DNA from: Notolepis coatsorum
Lineage: Eukaryota; Chordata; Actinopteri; Aulopiformes; Paralepididae
Length of the DNA: 64,000 bases
Assembly (NCBI GenBank): GCA_963971535.1
Contig: OZ020592.1
Coordinates: 54,024,150 to 54,088,149, forward strand
Direction of reading: 5' to 3'
The notes below the pieces were generated by a model. It ran no database searches. It was not told the DNA's origin and worked only from the letters and a program-made list of their open reading frames with translations. Below, piece after piece: positions 21,613 through 33,499 of this stretch (its first letter is position 1; each line of letters opens with the position of its first letter). Both the position numbers and the translations under genes were made by a program.

Positions 21613-24600
21613 AACGATAGGTTATGTAGATAACCTAGTTATATTAGTATTGGCTGAGCGTCCCGCTCTGAGCCTTATGAGATATCCTTATCTCCTATGA
21701 TACCTATTGTATCTCCCACGAACAAAAAACTACATGCACCCCACCTGTATGGGGCTCCGCCCCCATGGTGGCACCGCCCATATAGCAGTGACTCTGGTCA
21801 CCAAACATCCTTCCTCGCCAAAACCCGTCCCAGGAAAAGATTCCTCAAGAGGGAACTCAGGGCCGCGCAGAGCGGGACGCTCAGCCAATACTAATATAAC
21901 TAGGTTATCTACATAACCTATCGTTATATGCCGTATTTGCTATCGCGTCCCGCTCTGAGCCTTATGAGATAATGGGGAAGAGCGGACGCGAAGCCCGACA
22001 AATGTACCCCCTGAGGACCCGTAAGCCCACATCAAGGGGTGCGGGGAGCCCTGTCACCCCATCCTTCCTAATGAAGGGGGGGCGCAGTCAACTCCACCTG
22101 AAATGCGAACAAGAGGGAAACTAGAACCCCTTGAACACACCGTACAGGCGGAACCACGTGTGACTCAACACACTGTGGCCCATACCCATACACTCCTGCT
22201 ACCCGACCAAAGGACGGGAAGCAGGAAAGGCCACAGACCCCAGAACCGCCTGGGAGACAGAACCCCCGGTCATGTCCATGAGGTAAAACCTTACAAAGGG
22301 GCCCGGGGAGGACCATGAAGCTGCAGCACAGATGTCCTCCACCGAGGCCCCACCCAGGAGAGCGGCAGAAGCAGCCACCCCACGAGTGGAGTGCGCCCTG
22401 ACGCCCCCAGGGGGATCCTGCCCAGCCAACGTGTAGCAGAGGGTAATGCCCTCGCACAACCAATGGGACAGGCGCTGCTCCGACAGTGCCTTACCAGCAC
22501 GAGCCCCACCGTAACAGACAAAGCTGGTCGGTAACCCTGAAGTCCTGAGTACGGCTGAGGTAAATCCCCAAGCACGGACTGGACATGACAGGTGAAGGCC
22601 CGCATCTAACTCACTAGTGTGAGGAGGAGGACGAAACGCCTGAACCACAATATCCCGGGAGCGGAAGGAACTCTGGATATTCTTAGGCACGAAAAGCAGG
22701 ATTAGGTCGCAGAGTGAAACCGCAATCGGTCCGAAAAGACAGGCACTCTGGACGTACCGAGAGAGCACAGAGCTCACCTACGCGTTTAGCGGAAGTGACA
22801 GCCAGTAGGAACGCGGTCTTGAAGGACAGCTGTCCCAACGGCGCCTGCTCGAGCGGCTCAAACGGGGCCAAGGACAACCGACCGAGGACCAATTGAAGAT
22901 CCCAAGTCGGAGCCAAGGAGCGTTGCACCGGCTTAACGCGTCGAGCGCCAAGCAGGAAACGCTTCACAAGAGGGTGGCTGAACAAGACATCCCCTCAAAC
23001 CCCTCATGATAGGAGGATATAGCCGCCGCATATACCCTCACCGTCGAAGCCGACAGTCTATCAAGGAGAGACTGGAGGTAACTAAGGACAGCATCCAGGG
23101 GGCAGGAGACTGAGTCCCGGCCCCCTGCCTTACACCACACTTGGAACATACGTCATCTGCCCGCGTAAGCGCGACAGTGGAGGGAGCATGCGCATTCCAG
23201 ATGGTAACACCATCAGGATCAAGAACCTGCGCCCCTCAACGTACCCGTCCCAACAACTGACCTAACAGATGTATGGGGAAGAATCCCTGGCGGCACGGCA
23301 TCGGTCCCAGACCTGCCTGGCCATGTCCAGACGTAATCCTCACCCGTCAGGATGAGGACCGCCCGCGACAGTACCTCTGCACCCACATTCTCCCTGCCGG
23401 GGATGTGGGGAGCCCTCAGGCCGCGCAGATGGAGGACGCCCATAGCCAGCCGCCCGCCGCCTGGTGCAGACAGGGGGAGCGTACTCCTCCCTGTCTGTCG
23501 ATACACGACACTGACGTCGTATCGTCCGTCCTGATCAACACCATTTGTGGACCAGAAGGACCGCTTTCAACACCAACACATTGAACGTAGCGCAGACCGG
23601 GCAGCATGGTTTGCCAGCTGCCCCCTACTGCGTTGGCCCGACGCGTCACCAGCGAGGGAGGCGTCGGTGAAAACGCGACGTGAGACAGCGCCGTAACCGT
23701 CCTAGGACGGAACCTCCCGAGCGTGTTGACAACACGCTCTGAGATGGATGCCCATAGCCCTCCAACCGTTGACTGGGAAGAGGAGTACTCTACATCCAGT
23801 CTACAGCAACCCCAGGCTGGTAGAGACCTGCCTGGTACGAGACCTGACGATCCACCTTGACCGCGAAGGACCAGAACGTCATCAGGGCAGAACACTCCGT
23901 AACCCCGGACGACGCAGAGGCCCCAGTGCGGCCTCCACGCACTTGGTGAAGATGCGGGGAGCCAGAGAAAACCGAACGGCAGCCTCTGGTACTCATACGC
24001 TAACCCTGCAAAGGAAGCGTAGGTAAGCCCTAGGATGGAAGATCGGGGATGCGCATACGCATCCTACAGGTCTATGGAGGAGAACCAGACCCCCACCTGA
24101 CAGTGTCCAACAGGTAGGAGACGATCCAAAAAATGCTGAACCTTCCCATGGGACAGGTCCAGCCTGGGTCTTACACCCCTCCCTCCCGACTTCTCGGGCA
24201 GAGAACACCGGGAGGAGAACGCCACGACGATGGCCTGCTTCGTCCACAGAGATTGGATCTCGTTGACCAGAGCTGTCACTGCTGGAGACCCTGACAATAG
24301 GGTCTGTACCAAACCTGAAAACGGGTGGGGTTGTGTACAACACAAGTCCCCGCCTCAGCGTTCTCTCCATCCACCTCGACATATGGTACTGCCGTAGTCA
24401 TATGTGACGACACTCCCAACGCACCCGCCGTCACGTGGCGCAGGTCCGCTAGGAACTGTAGATAGTTGGCCCGGTCCCCCCGCTGTGCGTAGTCAACCCT
24501 GGAACCGTGCGAGGAACGCGTTCCGTGTCGGAACACCTGACCCTGACACCACCCACGAGGCAATCGCACCCAAGGGGGAACCCCGACAGAAAGGGCCGGT

Positions 24601-27093
24601 CTGATACGGGGGGCTTCCGATGAAAAAAGCCCCCCCACTGAACACCCCTCCAGAACATGCTGAAGGAGTTGTTCTGCAGCCGGACATGCAAGGTGTAAGG
24701 CCCCCATGGGTTCCTACACACCGTAGCCCTGCAGTGATATTACTACCACCCCAAATCATGTGAGCTGCGACCACTTGCCAATATTTCAGGAGTGGGAGGC
24801 ACCAACATGATACCTGGCCTGGCGAAGGCGAGGCCGGGGAAGCCCGCACTGTGTGCCTCAAAAGGTTTCGAGCCCCCCTGCTGACAACACTTAAGTTGAC
24901 AGACGTAACACCAGGCTCAACCAACACAGTTCAAGGTGTGGGAGCCGCTTGACAGCACAACATTCTCACGGACAGACCCAGGCTCAACCATCAACTGGGT
25001 GTCAGCCCCTGTCCCCATGAGAAGCGAAAAGGGGGGCCACCCGCGCATCAACGAAGGCACGCGGCCCGCAGCCAAAGGAAACAATCAGAGCCCACTTCTT
25101 CCACTGGTGTTGAGGAAGGGAGTGATCGGAGAGCGGGCTGCTCGCGGCAGGACGGTGACGGCTTGTTTGTTCAAGCCGAACCCATCCTATATGGCCGATC
25201 CCTCGGCCGCCAAGGCTGTCGGCCTTGTGGACACCTGTCGAATCAACGCCCAGGATACCTCTGGCGGGGGAAAACATGGCCGCCTGTCGAGGGCCTCGTC
25301 ATCGCCGCTGACGAGGCCGTGCTCTCTCTTCTTCTGGCTGCGCGGTGTGAGGCGGTGTAGGGCCTAGGACAATACCGCCCGCGCTCCAGCAGAAGACCAA
25401 AAACCCCTGCGGAGAGGGGAACCCTGAGCGGTTATAGCTTGCGGCTGGGTCAAAGCTAATAACGTCAACAACCTTGCGCGATGTGTCGACGTCGGCTGGC
25501 CCTCAAGGCCCCTCCACCAGACACAATTTTTTTTATAGAAAAAAACAGCAATTCGAACACAGTTCTAATCGTTGCCAATTCCATACCGTGGCGGTACAAG
25601 CCTTAACAGCCCACCAGCCACTCGCCAGGCCGACCCACCCATGGTGTCGGCCGGGGGCGGGGCATTGTTTCAATATGTCAAAAAACAAAGGACTGATGTT
25701 AACACGGAGCACCAGTGGTGATTGCAAACAGCAACCTCCACTGTGGTGTGCACCATGAAAAGGTTAAATGAATAAAAGAGCTAAACCACAAAATACTGTA
25801 GAAAGAGCAAACCCATACACACAAAGTTAAGGGGAGACGGACCAGAGCGAACTAGTCCCGCCTTCATTCAACATATTCACAACAGGACACCAGCCCTAGT
25901 TTAGCCCATTTACCAAAAAAGGTAAACAAAGCCCCCCCCGCACTACTCCCTCAGTACACCGATTGACCGTCAGTATGAATGGTTGAGAGGAGAGAAAACT
26001 GTAGCAAGACAGACCTTCTCATAGCAGAGTGACAAAACGAAACAATAGCCCACTACTCAGGGGTTGGGGGGCCTCGCGTCTAAAAACGCACAGGGCCTCA
26101 CATTTCTCCCAAGCGGCCCTGCCCTTATACTACTGCAGCCTAGCACGCGGCGATGTGGGACCCAGAACAACAATTGCCTGCGCACAGACACGCAACATGT
26201 TTACCATGTCGGCTGGACCCATAGCCCCACTACCCGACGCCAACCCAGATGGGAACACCGTTCAACAAACCCCACCGGAACACAAGGTAACATACCTGGC
26301 TAGGCAACCTAGCCACGGCCTACCCTGTTGTCAACCCATTTACCCGAAAAAAGGTAAATAGGACTCAGCAAAAAAACCCACAACAGCTACCGACTGACCT
26401 TCATTGATGAACCGGGCAAGAGGAGGGAGAGTGACAACATCTCACGGCGGAGACATTAGAACAGCGTAGCAATTAGCAGTAGTAATAGCATGCGGCATTA
26501 GCGATAGCATGTAGCATAGCATTAGATGTTTTAGTAGCACGCCCAAGACAGCTTGGAAACCGTTCCCTGCAGTGAACGTTCACCAAACCATCCTGCCCCC
26601 GGCGCCAACACACAACATGGTTGTGTAACAAAACAAACCAGCATTACTAACACTAATACCCATGCCTGAAGACACAGGGCCTACCTGAGTACAAGCTGGC
26701 CCGACAGCCAGTCTTGTACAGCTGAACCTCGATGTGCTGTCATCAAACGAGGAACATCAACATAGGCCCGTCGTGTCGCCGAAAACATGCGTCGAAGATG
26801 CCAGGGGCCAGCAACCTCTGGTAAGCTTTCAAACATTATGACTCTGATCTTTTCATCCTACTAGTTATCGTATGGTGCACGCAGCCAAGTACGCTGGGAC
26901 GAAAATAGAGGAAGGATGTTTGGTGACCAGAGTCACTGCTATATGGGCGGTGCCACCATGGGGGCGGAGCCCCATACAGGTGGGGTGCATGTAGTTTTTT
27001 GTTCGTGGGAGATACAATAGGTATCATAGGAGATAAGGATATCTCATAAGGCTCAGAGCGGGACGCGATAGCAAATACGGCATATAACTATAG
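21613..27093 (-). mobile_element. DIRS-type tyrosine-recombinase retrotransposon, 5.5 kb
   Basis: The ends are inverted repeats. The right end (about 26850-27093) is the reverse complement of 21650-21830. Just inside the left end (21850-21970) lies an internal complementary region matching both outermost ends, the classic DIRS layout. Parts on the minus strand, in coding order, are a gag-like region (about 25400-24500), reverse transcriptase (about 24400-23900, with SSIDL), RNase H (about 23900-23200, with SCIDRQGG and HIPGRENVGA) and tyrosine recombinase (about 23150-22200, with SAKRVGEL and AHSTRG). No flanking duplication is expected or seen. It looks broken, with several breaks, but fairly young. 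Confidence 0.9.
26065..26121 (-). mobile_element. Fragment of a hAT terminus inside the DIRS element
   Basis: The reverse complement starts CAGGGCCGCTTGGGAGAAAT and continues GAGGCCCTGTGCG, then ACGCGAGGCCCCCC. This follows the left end of the hAT element at 619 for over 50 bases. No second end or 8-bp duplication is clear. Confidence 0.7.
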
Positions 27094-27124
27094 TTAAAGG
27101 CCATAACCACAGTATTACATATAC

Positions 27125-27218
27125 TCTTGTTAGCTTTATGAGGCTACATCAACACGCTCCTATGAGTGCAGCTATGTTAGCTTTATGAGGCTACATCAAC
27201 ACGCTCCTATGAGTGCAG
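27125..27218. repeat. 47-bp tandem repeat, two units
   Basis: TTAGCTTTATGAGGCTACAT and CAACACGCTCCTATGAGTGC occur twice in a row next to the DIRS end. Confidence 0.93.
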
Positions 27219-27690
27219 CATCCTAGGTTGTCAAAGTGGGCAGGGGTGAGGTGGGTTCTAGGAGTAAGGTCAAGCAGTAGTCTGACCAGTGTGTTTTGAG
27301 ATGTTTGTGTAGCAGGGTGGATTCCCTACTTTATGAGAGTAGATGTACACTGTCACCAGCGGTAGGTGGGAACGCAGCAGATCTGAGTCCAACTGAATCC
27401 CCGACTTTAGTGCAGGAGTGGAGCTTTAGCAGAGGGAGTGGATGGGGCCTAGGATTTACTAACCTAGGTGTAGTGTGCTGGTCCAGCTTTAACAAATGAT
27501 CTCTGTATCTTTTCAATGTAAATAATAAATCAGTAACCTCACAAATATACTAATCTAATTATCTTTAAAGTGCACTATGCAGTGAGCTGCTGCAAAGGCA
27601 TTAACCACAGTATTGTTATGTTAGCTACTGAGCTGCGGTTAAAGGCCTTAACCACAGTATTGTTATGTTAGCTACTGAGCTGCTGGTTAA
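27219..27690. repeat. Right copy of the duplicated segment (SINE-free)
   Basis: Matches 20562-20927 plus 21407-21530 with only a few substitutions. It carries the empty SINE target at 27567-27584. It ends where a (TCAA)n-family retroposon tail begins. Confidence 0.93.
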
Positions 27691-27760
27691 AAAAGCTTTA
27701 TTGACAGACTGCAGAGTGGGTACAGTACAGCTGTATATTCACTCATTTGACGGAAGTGTT
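27691..27760 (-). mobile_element. 3' tail fragment of the (TCAA)n retroposon family
   Basis: AGCTTTATTGACAGACTGCA and GTGGGTACAGTACAGCTGTA match the family 3' end (minus orientation) but are cut off after about 60 bases. Confidence 0.6.
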
Positions 27761-27849
27761 GCGGTGGTCTCAACGGAACAATTTTGATTGACAGTCGATT
27801 CTGCCAATCACACCGCTGTTGTGTGTGGGGGCGGCGTCGCTTGACTGAA

Positions 27850-28045
27850 ACTTCGGCTCTGCCCCGGCAACCATTGCCGGGCCAGAGCCGGTTTATCTTT
27901 GGTGAGGCCGAGTCGGCTCTGGCACGGCAACCATTGCCGGGCCAGAGCCGGTTTATCGTTGGCGAGGCCGAGTCGGCTCTGGCACGGCAACCATTGCCGG
28001 GCCAGAGCCGGTTTATCTTTGGCGAGCCGAGTCGGAATCGTGCCG
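27850..28045. repeat. 66-bp tandem repeat of perfect hairpins, three units
   Basis: Each unit contains GGCTCTGGCACGGCAA-CCA-TTGCCGGGCCAGAGCC, a near-perfect dyad of about 16-bp arms, followed by GGTTTATCTTTGGCGAGG. Three such hairpins stand in a row (centres near 27875, 27941 and 28007). On either strand it reads open, giving 97-154-codon artefacts. Confidence 0.92.
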
Positions 28046-28102
28046 AGTATGCTGGCCACCTGGGATATATAATATAATATATATATATATAAATGCTGCG
28101 AT

Positions 28103-30245
28103 ATATATAAGGAAGCCATGACTGCCTATAACAAAGAAATACGAGTGGCAAGAAAGGACTATTTTTCGAAGATTATCACAGAGAATGTTGGAAACTCTAG
28201 AATATTATTCTCAGCCATCAACCAGCTATTCAACACTGCCCCCACCACTCCACAGTCATCTGCATCAAAATGTGAAGAACTAGCATTATTCTTCAATAAC
28301 AAAATAACTTCAATTAGAGCCAGCATTAGTCCTGATACAAACATGGACACCATCAGCAAACCCTGCGAAAAAGTAACCATAGGAAAATGTGCTTGCATTA
28401 CATCAACTGAGCTTTACAAAACTGTGATGGAATGTAACTCCTCCACTTCCTGTATTGACCCTATACCCACAGCATTTTTTAAGCGAATATTCGAGAGTAT
28501 TGCAAGTCATGTCCTAAATATTATAAATACATCGCTTCTGACAGGTATTTTCCCAGACGCATTCAAAACAGCTGTCATAAGACCCTTACTAAAGAAACCC
28601 AAACTAGACAGTAATGTACTAACCAACTATAGGCCAATATCCAACCTCCCATTCATCAGCAAAATACTTGAAAAAATTGCCTCAATACAAATAAACTCCT
28701 TTCTCAAAGAAAACAACATCACGGAGGAATTTCAATCAGGCTTCAGAATGCACCATAGCACTGAAACTGCTCCATTATTATTCTCACCATACATGCTGCC
28801 ACTCGGAGACATCAAGCACAATGTATGTTTCCATAGTTATGCAGATGACACACAATTGTACATCTCCGCTGAACCAAATGATCACACAGCTATAAACTCC
28901 ATTTCCGCATGTCTCTTAGCAATAAACAAATGGATGACGAACAACTTCCTAAAATTAAATGAGGGCAAAACTGAAATCCTACTATTCGGTCCTATAACAA
29001 AAAGAGAAATGTTACAGAGCAATATGGGGCAACTTACTCCTTGGATCAAACCCGAAGTTACAAGTCTTGGTGTTATAATAGACTCAGACCTAAGCTTTAA
29101 ATCACACATCAACAAGGTGCAAAAAACATAATTTTGCCACCTTAGAAACGTAGCTAAGGTACAGCCGTTTATAAATCAAAAAGACGCTGAAAAACTGATC
29201 CATGCCTTTATCTCAAGCCGACTTGACTACTGTAATGCACTCCTCACTGGCCTCCCAAAAAAAACACAGAATGACTCCAACTCATTCAAAACTCGGCAGC
29301 TAGGCTACTAACTAGAACCAAGAGGAGAGACCACATCAGTCCTGTATTAGCTAACCTACACTTGCTTCCGGTAACATTTAGAATTGATTTCAAGGTCCTC
29401 CTCCTTATATACAAAGCACTAAATGGAACAGGACCATGCTACATTGCAAATTCTCTAGTCAACTATGTGCCTCCTAGAACATTGCTATCATCTACTACTG
29501 GTCTATTGAAGGTTCCAAGCCACAGTCTAAGGAAAATCGGGGATGCAGCCTTTTCAAACTATGCACCAAAGTTATGGAACACACTACCTATGGACATTAG
29601 GGAAGCTAGATCTCTTAATATTTTCAAAAATAAGCTAAAAACATACCTCTTCACCATAGCCTTCTAATACACCTCGCTGTTGATTGTACAGTAGCACTAT
29701 TTTACTCTGTCCATTCTATTGCATAATTTTACTATCTATTCTATTCTACTATTCTATTATTGCACTGTATTATTTTACTCTGTCTTTTGCTTTTTATTAC
29801 AGGTTCAAAACTGTCAGGTATTAAACTGTGTGGGTATCAAACAAGAGACTGTCAGGCGTTAAAACTGTGTAGGACCCAGGCCTAGAACTGCACCCTGAGA
29901 GAGGGAACTGCACCCTGAGAGGGAGGTTTGCCCTGGGTGGGAGGTTCAAAGGGTCAAAGTGGGTATAAAACAGGAGGGAAGACTGTCAAGTTTTAAACTG
30001 TGGATACCAAACAGAGAAGGTACAGTAAAGACGACTTTGAACTGTTGAACAGTAATCCATTGTATTGCACTGTAAAATATTTATATATGTTTTAATCTAT
30101 TATATTCTACAATTTTATTGCACTGCACTATTGCACTATTTTACTCTGTCTATTTTATCTTACTCTTTTGATTATTGTCTATTTAAAACTGAATCAAACC
30201 ATAAACAAGGTGGCCTATTGGGATGTTAGATCCTAATGTAAAAAA
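28103..30245 (+). mobile_element. L2 LINE, 5'-truncated; 3' end displaced to 38966-39075
   Basis: The coding part starts at 28103 right after an AT microsatellite, at the point in L2 that follows the linker word CRxAE. It runs to a stop at 29667. A 3' UTR with TTTTACTCTGT and CTATTCTATT repeats follows to about 30245, where the DIRS-2 element begins. The typical L2 tail (GCACTTTGAGCTGCAG, GGTGCTATACAAATACAG, TTATTATTATT) appears only beyond DIRS-2. The two parts are one LINE split by that insertion. Confidence 0.85.
28118..29667 (+). pseudogene. L2 reverse transcriptase region with internal deletion
   Basis: The first 337 codons are open: YFSKIITEN, YRPISNLPFISKILEK (residues 171-186), HHSTETAPL (212-220), then abruptly FSPYMLPLGD (222-231) and the catalytic-region YADDTQLY (241-248). 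In intact L2 proteins about 90 residues lie between the HSTETALL and SLYMLPLG words. They hold motif A (LDLSAAFDT) and the GVPQGS box, and both are absent here without a frame change. The frame stops at 29131, and the C-terminal domain continues with breaks (SSRLDYCNALL) until an open stretch at 29362-29667 (LPVTFRIDFKVLLLIYKAL, KLWNTLPMDIR). Dead enzyme. Confidence 0.88.
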
Positions 30246-31728
30246 ACATAAGGTTATGTATATAACCAAGTTCTATGAATTATGGCGACGCTCAGCATCA
30301 TCTGCACTGTACTTCACTTCGTGCACGTGCACTGAATAAAAAATTCCACCATGTACCTTTACATCCCAACATTTGTCTGGCCACACCCCCATCCGCTTAC
30401 CTTCATAAGCAGGTGTGTGGTCACCTACTCGCCTCCTTCCCAAACTTTCACCACAAGGCGCGATCAACGGCCGCAGCGGCGTCTGATGCTGAGCGTCGCC
30501 ATAATTCATAGAACTTGGTTATATACATAACCTTACGTTCTATTTCATTATGGATTTCGCTCAGCATCATCTGCACAAGAGAGGCTGAGCGGGAGCCATA
30601 GCCCGACAAATGTACCCCGCTGAGGTCCCCCACAACCATCAGACCGGGGAGGACCGAGCCCCCCGACCCTCCCTAATGGAGGATACCCCCCCCTATTGGA
30701 GGCTTACGGGAGGGAGACGGATCCGACCGTGCGAAGAGGAACTCAAGCAACTCAACGCACAGGGTGAGCAAACCGTGGCTTGACCCCACGACTACACACA
30801 CGCACAACCCGCATGCTACCTGGGAACGAACGGAAGGAACAACCTCGTTACTGCCCCCAAAATCACGGGGTCAAGAGCAAACCCAACCCCGTGGCAAGGC
30901 TGTAGCAGCGGAGCGCGAAGGAAGACCCAGACCCACTGAAGGGACTGGATCCCCTGGAAAAAGGGGGCCCGGAGAGGTCAATGACGCCAGGCATCAAGAC
31001 CCCACCAGGCGGTCACTTAGTGACACCGCCCCCCACATCGCCAGCGTATTCGGATAAGGCCCCTCCAAGAGCGGGCCCTTTCCCCCCAATAGCACACCGC
31101 CTGGCACACTGACCCTGCAGAACAGGCAGTCAGCATGGCCGTAAGCACTCAAAAAAGGTTAACCAACGGAAGCAGGCAGCGCACCGGGGAAACCAGGCAA
31201 CAGGCTGTAACCTGAGCCTGGAGCACTGCGGACGAGACAGGCGCCAAAGGAGTCAGCTGAAAACAACCCCCCCGACGGAAGGGGCATATGCTGGCATTGT
31301 TGATCACCATGACAAAGCCTCCATTAAAAAAAAAACACCCAGAGGGGTCAAGGCAGAGAAGGCTGACATGATTGGCAGACGTCATGAACGTGCAGGGGCA
31401 CACTCAACCGGGCAACCCGGGAGTTGACTCTGCTCCAACATACCAGGGAATCAACTACCCTCTCGGTACAGATGGTGGTTGTTCCTATAACCCCTCAAGA
31501 AAAAACTCCAAAACACACCTGCGGGTATACACTGGCTATACCGCAGTACAAGTGTTTCAGTTTTCAAAAAAGGGTTATTCCAGGCCTACGGGTCGACGAA
31601 ACATTACTTCGGACCGGGCCCGGCGGCTCGGGAAGCACAGGGTTACCAGAGGAGGTCCAAAGACCACCCCAACAGCCCCCTCTTCGCCACGCGTGAGAGA
31701 GGAGCAAAAAGAATGGAGAACCAGCCCT

Positions 31729-31848
31729 AAGCACACCGCACTTGGTATTCCCAGGCGGTCTCCCAACCAAGTACTAACCAGGACCGAACCTGCTTAGCTT
31801 CCGAGATCGGACGAGATCGGGCGTGTACAGGTTGGTATGGCCGTAAGC
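31729..31848 (-). rRNA. 5S rRNA-like sequence, full length (probable pseudogene or captured promoter)
   Basis: On the minus strand it reads from GCTTACGGCCATACC to GGTGTGCTT, about 120 bases, matching vertebrate 5S rRNA along its whole length with roughly a dozen differences. The internal promoter parts are well kept: AGCTAAGCAGG (box A region) and TGGTTAGTACTTGG (intermediate/box C region). A TTTTT termination signal follows about 20 bases downstream (near 31706). It sits alone inside the DIRS-2 element and not in a 5S tandem array. Differences such as TACAGGTTGG for the usual TTCAGGGTGG suggest it is not a working ribosomal gene. It could instead be the head of a 5S-derived SINE, although no typical SINE3 tail was recognised. 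Confidence 0.85.
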
Positions 31849-31999
31849 CATTACGATAGTGCAGAGTACAACATGTACCCAACAAAGGGTCTCCATAACG
31901 CCTAACCCTGTGACACCCGGGCCGACCCGGCATTTTCCCCCCCGAAAAAAGCACAAGTCCCTCAGGGTACCAGAACAGCAGATCTGCATCCCCAGCGGA

Positions 32000-33490
32000 C
32001 AACGGGTTAACTGACCTGGACCAGCGCGACCAGACCAGTCCCGTGCCCTAACCACGCCGACATGCCCACTCCAGAAGAGGGGGTAGGTATGCGTGTCGAT
32101 CTAAAAACATGAAAAGAGGGCGCCACCCAGACGGTCCCATTTGTACCACGCTCAGTGGCCCACCCCAAGGGCGTGAGACCCCTCTACCTATGTTCTGATC
32201 TATTCCGTTAACATCCCCCAGATATGAACGAGAATTCATCGAGACAACCTAGTAAACTGGCGCTCGTAAGAGACAAAACTCCATCCCAGTTGCCCTATAA
32301 AAACGCTGTTTTAATAACGAGCAACCAAGGCGCACTTAGCCCCTGCGTGATTCTTAACAGAAACACCCCGAGCCAGCACTATGTACGCATCGAGACCCAA
32401 ACACATCAATGGATAGTCTAGCAAGACACCAAACAATGTTCCTCCAAGTTGCCTGGGAGAACGACACGGAGCTGGCGTGCTTCATGTTCCTTCCTCTTTT
32501 TATTTAAAAAAGAAAGAAACACAGACTGACATGAATCCCACGTGACGCAGCTGAGGGTAATTTCTTTTACATTTTTACATCCCACCACCCTCGCCACAGG
32601 GAGGAGACGGAAATCCCCAGAGAGACTTCCCACGCGAGCTGTATAGATTGAAAAGAATATATTGCAACATTGAGCTATGTAACACTTGGGTTAGGGCTCT
32701 CCGAGGAGGAGGCACCGAACCAATACACACTCAATAATCGAATTGAATCGAATACACACACAATAGAGCAGAACTCCTTTTTGAAGTTCTACTCACCTTG
32801 ACAATCTGAGGAGGAGGCTCTGAAACTCTGAGGAGGCTCCCTCACAGGGAAGGAGAGTCCGAACTCACAGAAGGCACTTCTCCCCAAGGAGGAGCTTCGT
32901 GAGGAGGAGCTCTGACAACTCCCTGAAACAGATCCATAACATGGACCTGAACAACCCACGGAAGTCTTACCAACAGAGACGCGCTCAGTGACGTACTCTA
33001 TGGCGGGGGAATTTCCGCGGTGCACATGCCCAATCTTCCAGGGCGTGGGACCAGGAAACTCCCCCCCCCCTCTTACCCTGTAACGTGCCGAACAGCAATG
33101 TGACAGGAACCTTGAAGGACAGGAGGTTTTAACCCCTGACCAATCAGAAAAGGGGAGGAAAGGATTACCTGTTCACCCCTTTACGACCCCACACCCATGA
33201 TACGATGTAATGACAAGTAGAGCATGACACAGTCATAGCCTGCTACATGAAGCATCGAACAGCCTCACATAGCTCATGTGCTAACCTGCTATCTGATTTT
33301 TACTAAGGAAAAAACACAGAACAGAGAGGGCCCCCTTTAAGAGCCCCGGTACCAGACTTATACATGTGCTTCTGTGGGCCAACCTAACCCAGTTGTAGAG
33401 ACACACACAACCCTTCATCACAACAAAAAATGGCAAAAGTACACTCTTGCTACAGAGGAACGCCGTTTTTCATAACGAGAGAATACAGAA
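32000..33490. other. Interior of DIRS-2 without recognisable genes
   Basis: Only GAGGAGG-rich repeats near 32800-32920 and an A-rich tract near 32500 stand out. No open frame here resembles a known family. Confidence 0.5.
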
Positions 33491-33499
33491 TCCTCGATT

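Noticed and set aside
24936-25367. 143-codon plus-strand frame within the DIRS element
   Set aside because: Antisense to the DIRS coding direction, no recognisable domain.
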